Positions 20,418 to 30,538 of a DNA stretch of 33,372 bases are shown here, in pieces. The notes under the pieces were generated by a model that saw only the letters and a program-made list of their open reading frames with translations, did no database searches and was not told where the DNA came from. Within the stretch, counting starts at the first letter, position 1. Each line of letters starts with the position of its first letter. The position numbers and the translations under genes were made by a program. This DNA is from Gnetum montanum (Eukaryota; Streptophyta; Gnetopsida; Gnetales; Gnetaceae): the NCBI GenBank assembly GCA_015680685.1, contig MNCI01003308.1, positions 1-33,372 of the forward strand, given 5' to 3'.

Positions 20418-20426
20418 CCTTTTATA
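20418..20426 (-). promoter_or_regulatory. TATA box upstream of the 126-codon frame
   Basis: The minus strand reads TATAAAAGG, a strong plant TATA consensus, 44 bases before the ATG at 20374. With a start about 30 bases downstream the leader would be very short. Confidence 0.5.
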
Positions 20427-20665
20427 AGGCTTTCTCCTTCCTCTCCTTCGTCTCTTCCTTTTTTGAGAGCAATAGGAACTAGTCACATGTCCACTCACTT
20501 GGCTATCATGCATGATCTCCTTTGCCAAGTATGGCAAAGTATAGATCCTCTGAATTTCCTTGGTGATTTGGATCTCCTTATTTTCTTCCATGCCTACCAC
20601 CTATCTATCATGCTGGAAAAGTGAGGACTATCTTCTTGCAGCAGAAATTATACATTATCAAAGCA
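20427..20665 (-). other. Upstream flank of the 126-codon frame
   Basis: CT-rich on the plus strand (AG-rich on the minus). A 63-codon open stretch on the minus strand (20600-20409) is basic and low in complexity, and I do not call it a gene. C-B inserted at the far end of this flank, so further upstream sequence now lies beyond 26675. Confidence 0.4.
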
Positions 20666-20670
20666 TCTTT
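20666..20670. repeat. C-B target-site duplication, left copy
   Basis: TCTTT, identical to 26671-26675 on the other side of the element. Confidence 0.85.
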
Positions 20671-20683
20671 TGTAGCATGTGTT

Positions 20684-20910
20684 ACACATTAATGCAGTTT
20701 TACATGTTAGTTAACGCATCAAGGTTGCCTCCACATCCACTAACACGTTTTTACGCATTAGTCAACGAATGAAGGTGGCTCCATATTCACTAATGCATTT
20801 TTATGCATTAGTTAACACATCAAGATGGCCTCCATATCCACTAACGTGTTTTTATGCATTAGTTAATGCATCAAGGTTGTCTCCATATTTGGTAATGCAT
20901 TTTTTTACAT
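20684..20910 (+). repeat. 50-51-bp minisatellite in C-B 5' LTR
   Basis: Units start near 20689, 20739, 20789, 20840 and 20890 and share ACTAATGCATTTTTATGC, TTAGTTAACGCATCAAGG and CCTCCATATCC words. The partner LTR has two full units and a partial one. Each unit also holds an internal inverted pair, GCATTTTTATGC. Confidence 0.85.
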
Positions 20911-20965
20911 GTTGGCATTGGGTCTTTTTTTTTTTTAATTTCTCATGGTAACCAATTCTATGACC

Positions 20966-20973
20966 TATAAATT
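20966..20973 (+). promoter_or_regulatory. TATA box of C-B 5' LTR
   Basis: TATAAATT, also present at 26418-26425 in the 3' LTR. It lies downstream of the minisatellite, which would then occupy the enhancer part of U3. Confidence 0.6.
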
Positions 20974-21220
20974 TGTTCTTGATGGGAGAACAAAGGCACC
21001 ACAGATCACATAGGATTGCAGTTCTGGTTCCTTTCACAAATGCTTAGAGGTTGCATACACCATTTTTGCAGAGCACCAATGTGAAATAAGAATCTGAACA
21101 TCAAGTTTAGTTCAAGGAATTAATGGCTAGAGGTCAGTTCCATTTGCTTTTGCATTGTGCATTTCCGATTATCTACGCATGTAAATTTCTTATGCAATCC
21201 ACAAATTTTTGTCTAACATT

Positions 21221-21232
21221 TGGTATCAGAGC
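21221..21232 (+). other. C-B primer binding site, initiator-Met tRNA
   Basis: TGGTATCAGAGC lies two bases after the LTR end. It is the exact complement of the 3' end of plant initiator tRNA-Met, the usual primer of Ty1/copia elements. Confidence 0.95.
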
Positions 21233-21854
21233 TTCATGTCTATCTTTGTCTTGATGCCATTACGGATTAGTAAGTGGAAGACATGTTTATTATTGTGATG
21301 GGCATCCCTGTAAAAATTACTAACCTTTGCAGCGTTGGTTGTGTGGGTCCTTTTTGCAAGGTGTGACGGGTGCTTATTTAGGTGATATTTTGGGGTTTTG
21401 CACTATGTATAAAGCTGTTTTATTTAATGAATATTGAAAATTTCGTAATGTATAGTTTTTTCTGCATAAAATAATAACTTGTGATCTTTTTTTGTATGAT
21501 TAGAGAGTAGCCACAACATCTTTAATTATGCAAAATTGTTAAAAGTTTTGGACCACATATGGAAAATTAAATTGCGATTAATCATATGAAATATAATAAA
21601 CTTTATCCCACAAGAATTTTTATTGTATTTAATTTGATTAATTTGGATGATATGTTAAATTATTTTTCTTAATTTGCCCATAGGGATTAAGAAAAGAAAT
21701 ATAATTTAATAGTTTCATCGTAAGGATATATGAATGTGTTTGAATTAAAATTTAGCCCATAGGTAATTTTATGTCATTTGATTTATATTTTTACATGATT
21801 TACATTAGTAAACATGTCTTATGGTATTTTAACCTAAAATTTAGTGACATAAGC
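21233..21854 (+). other. C-B leader between primer site and gag
   Basis: About 620 bases of AT-rich noncoding DNA. No open frame or domain is seen. Packaging signals are expected in this part of a copia element, but none can be pointed out. Confidence 0.6.
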
Positions 21855-22680
21855 ATGTTTAATTATGCAATTACACAACCTATAAGCTACTCTAATTTTA
21901 AATGTGAGATTCCAAAATTAAAGGGTGATAATTATAAGGTGTGAAAGGAGAGAATTATTCTTCATTTAGGCTGGATAGACATTGATTATGCTATTCATAA
22001 GGATGAACCACCTACCATTACAATGACCAGCCATCCAAATGATATTGGTAATTATGAAAAATGGGAGCGATCTAATCATCTCTATGTCATGTTCATAAAA
22101 AACCAAGATCTCGAATGGTATGCGTGGTTCACTGGAACAAGATCACGATGTGTGTGTTTTGTTAAAGGCAATTGATGAACAATTTGAGTCATCAAACAAA
22201 GCATTGGCTAGCACCTTAATAATGAAGTTCTCATCCATGAAGCTCACTGAAATTTGTGGTGTGCGTGAGCACATCATGCAAATGAGAGATATAGTGGCTC
22301 AACTCAAAGCACTTGAGGTTGAGATGTCAAAATCTTTCCTTGTGCACTACATCTTAAACATGCTCCCATCACAATATAGGTCCTTTAAGATTTCTTATAA
22401 CACACATAGGGATAAATGATCAATCAATGAACTAATGACCATGTGTGTGTAAGAAGAGTGTAGACTTGCGATGGAAATGAAAGAGAGTGTGTATTTGGTC
22501 ACATAAGAAAAGAATAAAGAATAAGCCAAAGGCAAGTGGAAGGCCAAATTACCTACACAAGCTGATATTAAGAAGGAATCTAGATGCTTTTTCTACAAAA
22601 AGAAAGGGCACATAAAGAAGGATTTTTCTAAATATCAAAAATGGCTTGAAAAGAAAGGTACTCAACTCTCACTTCTTTTT
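21855..22680 (+). pseudogene. C-B gag (relic)
   Basis: The ATG at 21855 starts MFNYAITQPISYSNF, the usual copia gag start region, followed by PKLKGDNYKV, a TGA where Trp is expected, and KERIILHLGWIDIDYAI. A run of six A at 22097-22102 marks a frame change. Dropping one A joins to the frame that carries RGSLEQDHDVCVLLKAIDEQ and ALASTLIMKFSSMKLTEI (the UBN2-type gag domain), ending at HYILNMLPSQYRSFKISYNT. The zinc knuckle near 22590 reads CFFYKKKGHIKKDF, with two of its three Cys changed (to Tyr and Phe). Other stops follow the RDK and MCV stretches. Gag would form the particle that packages the element RNA. Confidence 0.85.
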
Positions 22681-22890
22681 TTTTTTGAATCTAATATGGT
22701 TAATGTTGCCCATGACACATGGTGGATTGACTTTGGTTCTACAATCCATGTTACCAATTCCTTGCATGGGGTGCAAAACCTAAGGAAGCCATTGAAAAGT
22801 GAATCATGCATCTATTTAGGCAATAAGATGCACTCACATGTGGAGGCAAATAGAACATGTAAATTAGTTTTAAGTAGTGGTTTTGTTTAA
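22681..22890 (+). pseudogene. C-B aspartic protease (relic)
   Basis: The block WWIDFGSTIHVTNSL holds the copia protease active site, where the catalytic motif DSG has become DFG, a change that would abolish activity. LRKPLKSESCIYLGNKMHSH and ANRTCKLVLSSGF follow, standard for copia protease. The frame ends at a stop at 22890 and the next domain continues in another frame. Confidence 0.85.
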
Positions 22891-23119
22891 GAGTTGGAAA
22901 AGACATTTTATTCCAAGCTTTTCAAGGAATTTAATTTCTATTTCAAAGCTTCTATCATTGTGATTTCCCTTTAATTTCTCAAACACTACATTCAGTTTAT
23001 ATTATAGATCTGAACTTATTGAAAGTGATACATTAATAGATGGTCTTTTCAACATTAATTTACAAAAGGAAACTTCTTATACTTCTACGCATGTTCATGA
23101 TAGCATTAAGAGATGTGCT
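22891..23119 (+). pseudogene. C-B protease-to-integrase linker (relic)
   Basis: This carries the decayed segment usually found between copia protease and integrase. A broken frame gives LEKTFY, then sequence recalling NLIS, and later a DLVGSG- to DGLF-like stretch near 23020-23050. At least one frame change lies here. Confidence 0.6.
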
Positions 23120-24300
23120 ATGAATGAAAGATCCTCTATGTTGTGGCATCGTAGATTTAGACATATCTCTAGTGAGAGAATAAAGAGATTAGTAAATGAT
23201 GGAGTACTTAGTACTCTAGATTTTACTAACTTTGACACTTGTGTGGACTACATAAAGGGAAAGCAGACCAATATGTCAGAGAAAGATGCCAAGAGGAATT
23301 CATACATATTAGAGATCATACATATAGATATTTGTAGTCCATATATGGATCTGTATGGTCAAAAGTATTTCATTACCTTTATTGATGATTACTCACAATA
23401 TATATATCTCTACCTACTTCATAACAAGAACAAAGCTTTAGAGGCCTTTAAGGTGTTTAAGGCTAAAGTAGAGAAACAATGCAGTAAGTAAATAAAGTTA
23501 GTGAGATTTGATAGAGGTGGTGAATACTATGGTAGATATACTAATGATGGACAAGCACCTAGTCCATTTGCTAAGTTTCTTCAAGAGCATGGAATTGTTG
23601 CCCAGTACACTATGCCTGGTTGTCCAGACCAGAATGGTATCATAGAAAGAAGAAATTAAACATTATTAGACATGGTGTAGAGTATGCTTAGCAACTCCAA
23701 GCTTTCTAAGTCCTTGTGGACTAAAGCTCTCAAGACGACGGTGTATATATTAAATCGAGTTCCAACCAAGGCTATATCAAAGATACCATTTGAATTATGG
23801 AAAGGTTGGAAACAAAGTTTGTGACATATACGCATTAGGGGATGCCCGTCTAAAGTAAGAGTCTATAATCCACAAGAAAAGAAGCTAGACCCAAGGACCA
23901 TAAGTGGGTATTTCATTGGATATACTGAACAGCCTAAGGAATATAGATTTTATTGCCCATCACATACTACTAGGTTTGTGGAATCAAGGAATGCTAAATT
24001 TCTTGAGAATGACTTGATTAGTAGGAGCAATAGATCTTTGAACATTGTTCCTAAGATAGATCATACAAATGCTAAACCAGCTACTTCAAATGATAGACTG
24101 ATGATTGTGCACAATACACCTAGAGCACAAATGCATAATGAACAACAACCAATCATTGAAGTTCCACAAACGACTGATCAAGAAGTAGTAGATCCAACTG
24201 AACAATAGATACCAGAACCTATTGAATAGCCTATTGAACATCATGATCCTCAAGAGAATAATGAACCAATGTTAAGAAGATCTACTAGAGTAAGGTAATC
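23120..24300 (+). pseudogene. C-B integrase (relic)
   Basis: The zinc-binding pre-integrase domain reads LWHRRFRHISSERIKRLVND and DTCVDYIKGKQTN, where the last Cys of HHCC has become Tyr. The catalytic core has HIDICSP (first Asp, about 23320), VRFDRGGEYY (second Asp, about 23505) and NGIIERRN (Glu, about 23645), so the DDE triad is still present. The C-terminal part has [20 protein letters not shown], the block from YNPQEKKLD to GYFIGYTEQPKEYRFYCPS, and a Gln/Pro-rich linker up to RSTRVR. Six or more stops (for example after KQCSK and RRN) interrupt the frame. Confidence 0.9.
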
Positions 24301-25575
24301 AGCAATTTCTAGTGACCATATGGTGTATCTACAGGAGTCTAACTACAACATAGGAGTTAAAAATGATCCTGAAATTTTTTTACAAGCCATGAATTATAAG
24401 GAATCTAAATTGTGGTATGATGCCATGAAAGATGAGATAAACTCTATGTCATCTAATGGAGTTTGGGATCTTATAAAGTTGCCTGATGATGTAAAAGCCA
24501 TTGGATGCAAATGGGTCTTCAAGACTAAGAAAGACTCATTAGGCAACATTGAAAGATATAAGGCCAGACTTGTTGCTAAAGGATTCACTAAGAAAGAGGG
24601 AATAGATTACAAGGAGACCTTTTCTCTTATATCTAAGAAGGACTCCCTTCATGTTATCATGACATTAGTTGCCCATTTTGATCTTGAATTACATCAAATA
24701 GATGTGAAAATAGCATTCCTCAATGGTGATCTAGAGGAAGAGGTTTATATGAAACAACTTAAAGGATCTTCCTCTAGTAATGGTGAGCAATTGGTATGCA
24801 AGCTCAAGAAATCCATATATGGATTGAAATAGACATCTTGTCAATGGTACTTAAAATTCTATGATATCGTCACTTCATTTGGTTTTGAAGAAAACATCAT
24901 GGATCAATCTATATACCAAAAGGTTAGTGGGAGAAAAATCTGTTTCCTTGTTCTATATGTGGATGATATCCTTCTTGCAACCAATAATAGTGGATTTCTA
25001 TATGAGGTGAAACATTTTTTCTCTAAGAATTTTGACATGAAGGATATGGGTGAGGCATCCTATGTCATTGGCATTCACATCCATAAGGATAGATCTAGAT
25101 GTATTTTGGGACTATTACAAGAAATCTATATAATAAAGTTTTAGGGAGGCTTCAAATGAAAGATTGTTCACCAAGTATAGCACCCATTGTCAAGGGTGAC
25201 AAGTTCAATTTGAACTAGTGCCCTAGGAATGATTTAGAGAAAAGTCAGATGAGCAACATTCCATATGCTTTAGCTGTTGGAAGCCTTATGTATGCTCAAG
25301 TCTACATAAGACCTGACATTGCATTTGTTGTGGAAATGTTGGGCAGATATTAGAGTAATCCAAGTATTGACCATTGTAGGGCTGCAAAGAAAGTGATGAG
25401 GTACCTTCAAGGTACAAAAGATTACATGCTTATGTATAAATGAACTGACTCCTTGGAGGTGACTAGCTACTCTAATTCAGACTTTGTTAGCTATGTTGAT
25501 TCACAAAAATCAACATCTAGTTATGATTTTTTGCTATCTGGAGGAGCTATATCCTAGAGGAGTGGAAAGGAAACT
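24301..25575 (+). pseudogene. C-B reverse transcriptase (relic)
   Basis: The longest clean stretch (24320-24832) shows LWYDAMKDEINSMSSNGVWD, GCKWVFKTKKDSLG, RYKARLVAKGFTKKEGIDY, HQIDVKIAFLNGDLEEEVYM and KKSIYGLK, the copia RT fingers and palm. After a stop, YVDDILLATNNSG (from about 24956) carries the catalytic YVDD. FDMKDMGEASYVIGI, YALAVGSLMYAQV, RPDIAFVV and VMRYLQGTKDYML complete the domain. The frame shifts near 25140. It would copy the element RNA into DNA within the particle. Confidence 0.92.
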
Positions 25576-25935
25576 TTGGTTGCTACTTCCACCATGGAGG
25601 TAGATTTTGTTTTTTATTTTGAGGCTACTTCACATGCTGTATGGTTAAAGAGTTTCATATCAAGGCTTAGACTTGTGGATTCTATATCTAGGTCATTAAG
25701 AATGTTTTTTGACAATTTAGTTATTGTCTTTATGGCTAAGAATAATAAGAGTGGTAGTCGAAGTAAAAATATCGACATAAAGTACTTAGCCATAAGGGAA
25801 CACATTAAGAAAAACAAAGTGGTCATTAAGCATATACGCACTGAATTGATTATAGTTGATCCTTTGACAAAAGGAATGCCACTAAAGTCATTTAAGGACC
25901 ATGTAGTTTGGATGGGACTTGGTTCCATAATGTAA
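25576..25935 (+). pseudogene. C-B RNase H (relic)
   Basis: A clean 119-residue stretch begins at the ATSTMEVDF block (family form STxEAE, with the usual Glu after Met retained) and runs through ATSHAVWLKSFI, FFDNLVIVFMAKN (the catalytic Asp of the DN block), NIDIKYLAIREHIKK and DPLTKGMPLKSFKDHV. This is the standard end of Ty1/copia pol. It joins the same frame as the stretch before it, which begins near 25145. Confidence 0.88.
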
Positions 25936-26210
25936 TTTGTTGTACATAAAACTTTACAATCTTAATAAAAATCTTATTCAGTTGTGCTATTTTCTCATAT
26001 GGTTTGTGCATATAGTTATGAGAGAAAATTCACATATGGTAGGACCTAAAATGAACATTGGTTTAATCATAAAGCTAGTTACCAATAAGGAAATATGTTT
26101 GAGATATGATGCATTGTAATACATGGAAGATAATACTTATATTAAGAGGAACTATCGCCATGATTCATGTATTTATTTCTTGAACTCTAGACTTGATTAA
26201 ATATGGAGAC
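25936..26210 (+). other. C-B 3' untranslated part
   Basis: About 275 noncoding bases between the pol stop and the polypurine tract. A 60-codon open stretch (25937-26119) shows no family feature. Confidence 0.5.
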
Positions 26211-26222
26211 CAAGTGGGAGAT
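26211..26222 (+). other. C-B polypurine tract
   Basis: CAAGTGGGAGAT directly before the 3' LTR. CAAGTGGGAG is the usual plus-strand primer sequence of plant copia elements. Confidence 0.85.
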
Positions 26223-26670
26223 TGTAGCATGCGTTACTTATTAAGGCATTTTTACACATTAGTTAATGCATCAAGGTGGCTTCCATATCCACTAATGAAT
26301 TTTTATGCATTAGTTAATGCATCAAGGTGGTCTCCATATCTAGTAATGCATTTTTGTACGCACTGGCATTAGGTCTCTTATTTTTTCTAATTTCTCATAG
26401 TAATCGATTCTATGGCCTATAAATTCATTCTTGATGGGAGAACAAAGTTACCACAAATCACAATAGGATTGCAGTTTTGGTCCCTTTCATAGATGCTTAG
26501 CAGTTGCATACACCATTGTTGTAGAGCACTAATGTAAAATAAGAATCCGAATGCCAAATTTAATTCAAGGCATCAATGGCTGGAGGTCAGTTTCATTTAC
26601 TTCTGCAATGTGCATTTTTGGTTATCTATGCATGTAAACTTCTTGTGCAATCCACAAATTTTGTCTTACA
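26223..26670 (+). repeat. C-B 3' LTR
   Basis: Runs from TGTAGCATG to CTTACA and is 100 bases shorter than the 5' LTR. The loss equals two minisatellite units (two full units at about 26240-26340 here, four there). TATAAATT is at 26418-26425. Confidence 0.95.
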
Positions 26671-26675
26671 TCTTT
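26671..26675. repeat. C-B target-site duplication, right copy
   Basis: TCTTT, matching 20666-20670. Confidence 0.85.
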
Positions 26676-27620
26676 TACAATAAGTTGCAATGTTCAAGAT
26701 TTATTGAAGGAATAGGGTTTTAGAAAACTCACATAGATTCAAGGTTTTATAAGATATTATATGATCACGCAATCTATTTTGAATTTTTTAATCAATGTAA
26801 ATAGGAAAAACAAAAACACAAGTCTAGTAACATCAACACTCATTCCGAAGACCTACAATTGTGGGTTTTGAGCTCTGGGTCCCTCTTTTCGATCTTTAAA
26901 ACCCACAGAGAAAGTAATCCATTAAAGACTTCTTGGAAATCCTTTATAGTTATTCCATATTCTAGCTCAAATAATTTGGGCAACCTTCAAAATCATAAAA
27001 TTTGTACCTTTTCTTTTTTTGCAAATAAGAGGTTTTGTAGAAATATATTTAGGGAAAGAATGCTTCAAAATGGATTCTGTGATTGGGAGACTAAGATAAC
27101 AGGAAAAACCAATGCTTAGAAGATTAAGATCGAGAAACAGTGTTGCTACAACAACAATAGATTGAAAAGTAGAATAGAGCCAAAATTGCAAGTTAACAAA
27201 GCAAAGAATCCCTTACCTTTTAACCTAAGAAATGCCAGAAATAAGGCAGTAACAAAGCCAATGTAGACATGTTCGTCTTTCACAACAACAAAATTGTAAT
27301 GCTGCAGAATTGGGCAAGGTTGTGCCATCAATGCCATGGCAGCAGCATTATAGCGAGCATTACAATAACAATGGGAGCACCACTGGTGTGGTGTGGATGA
27401 TAGTGGAAGTCTAGATTTACTTTCTCTGATTTTGTGTTAACACCTAGTTAAAACTAAGGTCTCATCATTAAATATAAGACCCCATTTATAGGCAATGTTA
27501 GCGTTAACATCAAGCCTCAACCAAATCAACAAAGAAAACATCAAGCACTCTACCAAAGTTTTTTTTTTACACTAAATATATATTATATCATAAACATATA
27601 TATTATTAAATAATAATTAT
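26676..27620 (-). repeat. Possible 3' LTR of G4 with promoter-like sequence
   Basis: Downstream of G4 pol the minus strand holds CCTATAAATGGGG at about 27492-27480, a TATA-type promoter, followed by some 800 bases without a sustained reading frame. This is where the 3' LTR of G4 should be. No second LTR copy is in the window, because the 5' end of G4 lies beyond G3, so neither the boundaries nor the identity can be proven. Open stretches on either strand (26859-27119 plus, 27337-27146 minus) have no family likeness. Confidence 0.35.
27483..27490 (-). promoter_or_regulatory. TATA-like box in possible G4 LTR
   Basis: TATAAATG on the minus strand, within CCTATAAATGGGG. Its link to G4 rests only on position and orientation. 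Confidence 0.35.
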
Positions 27621-28450
27621 GATTATTTTAGATAAAATATAAACCTAATATTACATACCTTTAGAAATACACATAACGAAGTTTAATCTAATGCTTCAAA
27701 AATTTTATTAAGAGACAAAAATAGACCAAGTTACTATCTCATAGCTCTTCAATACATACATCAACAAATTTAATTATGAGATCTTTAGTGATTTTAGACA
27801 AGAAGAATAAACCAATTATTATTGTTGTTATTGTTGTTGAGGGAAAGGAAAGTGAGGAACTCTAGCTTTTTGCCATCATTATGATCTCAAAATGTAGTCA
27901 CAACAAATCATGGTTGAGCATGCGAAAGAATGAACTTTGCATTTCCAACAATTGGATGCTAACTCAAATCCTTTTTAGCACATTGTGAATTCCTCACATT
28001 AAGTTATCTCATCACAATCTGGGAGGGATCATCAAATTATGGAACTAACTTAAAATTATAAAAGTTATTTTAAACAAATGCAACCCAAAGGACAATGTCA
28101 TGACATCAAGTAAACTTCAAAGGTAGCACCATAAAACAACATATAGGTGATAGGTAACTTAATAAGATATGATCCTTATGACTTAGCCTCAAGGAACTCA
28201 TTTTTAAATTTAGTTCACGAAGAAAGAAAGAATTACAAGGATTTCCATAATCTATAGAGTACCCTTAATAAAAAACTAAGTCTTGAATTCAAACATCTAT
28301 TAGGTTTACTTCTAAGGCATACACCTATATGAATATGGACCTAAAGCTATATGCTATGCATGGTACTACAATAAGATATGATATTATAAAGGCAATAAGA
28401 TGAAATGCATTTTATTCAAGTACATATGATATCTAATGCAGCCTATATGG
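27621..28450 (-). other. Noncoding region between G4 pol and its possible LTR
   Basis: About 830 AT-rich bases without a convincing frame or motif. A plus-strand run of TTATTGTTGTTATTGTTGTTGAGG near 27820-27843 is low-complexity. I see nothing else. Confidence 0.5.
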
Positions 28451-28489
28451 ATATATATATGTATGTGTGTGTGTGTGTGTGTGTGTGTA
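28451..28489. repeat. (AT)n(GT)n microsatellite
   Basis: Five AT units are followed by GTAT and about 12 uninterrupted GT units. It lies just beyond the stop of G4 pol. Confidence 0.95.
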
Positions 28490-28508
28490 TTAACTATAAA
28501 TTATTAAA

Positions 28509-29682
28509 TTATTGATCTACTAGGTGTCTACATGGAATACCAATATAAAATTTTTTAAGGTGGAACACATTAAAGTTTATAGCAAAATTGTTACCTTGAA
28601 GGTTGACTATCTTGTAAATATTAGGGGCTACAACCTCCACAACTTGGTATGGTCTTGACCAAATTGGTGAGAACTTTGTTTGAGGACCTTTTTGCCTAGA
28701 ATCTCTATCTCTTTTTAAGACTAAATTGCTTATTTAAAAGGATTTAAAGGCAAAATTTTTTATCAAACCATCTTTTAATAATGGTTTGATGATTTGATGA
28801 GTTTTCCACTACTTTTAAACCTTTAAGTTCAACATTCCAAAGATCATAAGATCTAGTAGTGAGACTTTCATTAGGATTTAGGTAATCTAGGAAAAACTCA
28901 GAAGCAAACATTTGCAAGTTGATGGGTAATATAGGTTTTTTTTCATTTCATAAACTAGTTATGAGTGGTCTTAAGAGATTCTTTGTAATGAATACAATAT
29001 GCTCTTATAGCCCATTTTACTTTTTCATGCCAAGATTTTGGGTTGTCATTAATCATCTTATTTTAACTCCACCTAGAAGATTCTTGTGGGAAGAATCTAC
29101 TAAGCCATTTCCTTGGGGGTAATATTCTGTGGTGCATTTGATTAGGATTTCATTATTCATAGCTCATTCAGTGATTTCTACTAAGATAAAGGTAGGACAA
29201 TTGTCAACCACTAGTGCATATTGATGTCCATATCGCGTTATGATAACTTCCTCAAGAAATTTAACAACCTTATGAGATGTAGCTCTTCTAGTTGGTTTTT
29301 CTTATGGCCAACATGTAGTATAGTTAGTTGCTATTAAAAGAAATTTATGTTGGCTAGAGGATGGTAAATTGATGGCTCCAATAAAATCAAGAGCACATTG
29401 TGGAAAAGGTCTTACTTTAATGGTGGGTTGAAGAGGTGTTGAGCTTTTAGGATCTCTTCCTTTGAGCATTTGACATTGGACACAATTTTTTGATATGTTA
29501 TAGGGATCAATGATCCTAGTTGGCCAATAATAACTAGTCTTTATAATTTTTTGAGTTAAAGATCGATATCCTAAGTGTCCTTCATCATGTAAGGTTTTTA
29601 CCACGTCATTGGCTTCTTCTCTATCTAAGCGCCTAAGGAGAACTCCTTCAAAGTTTTTTCTAAAAAGATTACCATTAATCAT
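28509..29682 (-). pseudogene. G4 integrase (relic)
   Basis: From 29682 the zinc-binding domain gives LLRRLDREEANDVVKTLHDE, GHLGYRSLTQKIIKTSYYWP and CVQCQMLKG (the HHCC motif). The core starts with ALDFIGAINLPSS (first Asp) and continues past a stop with ALVVDNCPTF (second Asp) and YPQGNGLVDSS, where the usual catalytic Glu reads Asp. The end is WSRPYQVVEVVAPNIYKIVN and NVFHLKKFY, the conserved tail of this plant Ty3/gypsy lineage, closing at a TAA at 28511-28509. Several stops break the core. It would integrate the cDNA. Confidence 0.85.
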
Positions 29683-30538
29683 GGTAAATTTAGAGATTTC
29701 GGATATTAGTAGTTTATGCTTGTACCTAGGTACATCTAAAGGACAATGATAAAAGTTAAATAATATTTAATGTCTCCATACCAAGGATCCTTTAAGCAAT
29801 TTGGTGCAAATGGAACTAATTCATTATTTTAAAGTTGTAACACATGTATAGGTTTGGGTTTCAAGCTCAAATGAAACTTTTGGTTTTTCTAGGGTTGATA
29901 CTTAGGATATTAGTTCTATTAAACTAGTTCCTTTTACTAGTTTTGCTACCTTTCATTGAATGTCATATTCTTGCAACTTCATAATCCATTTGGCTCTTTA
30001 TTCTTAGGGATCTTGAAGCTTTGCTAGAGAGACAGTAGTGGGGTCTAGAACAATTACGATAATCTTTGATTTTAAAAGATAAAATTGAAACTCCATTAAA
30101 GATTTAACTATTGCATATAGACGTTTTTCTATGAGAGAGTATTTTAACTTAGCATCTTTAAGTGGATCAGACATATAAGCGATGGGGCATTCTTCCTAAC
30201 CAAGTATCTCTTGAGTTAAAATGGTAGCCACTATATGATCACTTGCAAAGGCATATAGAAAGAAATCATCTACCAAGGAGCAACTAAAGTTGGAGCTTGA
30301 ATCACAACTTTTTTTATAGCTAAGGAATCATTTTTATGCTCAGTAGTCCATATAATGTCCTCATCCTTCTTTAGCAGTGTGTTAAGAGGCCTTACTAGTT
30401 CAACAAACATAGGAATAAATTGCCTAATAAAGTTAATCTTCCTAAAGAAAGCTTTTAAATTATTCTTGAATAAGGGGTTAGGAATTTCTAGGATAGCATT
30501 AACATGTTCAGCATCAATAGAAATGCCTTTTCTTGTGA
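29683..30538 (-). pseudogene. G4 RNase H (relic)
   Basis: After the end of the reverse transcriptase (GISIDAEHVNAILEIPNP, then KAFFRKINFIRQFIPMF) comes an RNase H domain: FFLYAFASDHIVATILTQE, PIAYMSDPLKDAKLKYSLIE, KSLMEFQFYLL and WIMKLQEYDIQ. These blocks are typical of Ty3/gypsy RNase H in the lineage with an upstream RNase H-like domain. The stretch from about 30000 to 29700 is strongly decayed, and many stops occur in all frames. Confidence 0.78.

Larger units (their letters stand above)
20671..21218 (+). repeat. C-B 5' LTR
   Basis: Runs from TGTAGCATG to CTAACA. The first half holds four full units and part of a fifth of a 50-51-bp minisatellite. The second half has TATAAATT at 20966-20973. 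The primer site follows at once. Confidence 0.95.
20671..26670 (+). mobile_element. C-B: complete Ty1/copia retrotransposon
   Basis: A 6.0-kb element with two LTRs (548 and 448 bases), an initiator-Met tRNA primer site, gag, protease, integrase, reverse transcriptase and RNase H in the Ty1/copia order, a polypurine tract and a perfect 5-bp target duplication TCTTT. The aligned LTR portion of about 285 bases shows about 39 substitutions by eye, some five transitions per transversion. All coding parts carry stops and at least three frame changes are visible, so it is inactive though structurally whole. The protein motifs resemble the Tork/TNT1-like side of copia, but I hold that lineage loosely. 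Confidence 0.95.

Noticed and set aside
20684-20910. CRISPR-like regularly spaced repeat
   Set aside because: The units are contiguous 50-51-bp tandem copies without unique spacers, lie inside a plant LTR, and recur in the partner LTR.
26859-27119. Open frame of 86 codons on the plus strand as a host gene exon
   Set aside because: No recognisable domain, no splice context that joins it to other exons, and overlapping open frames on the other strand.
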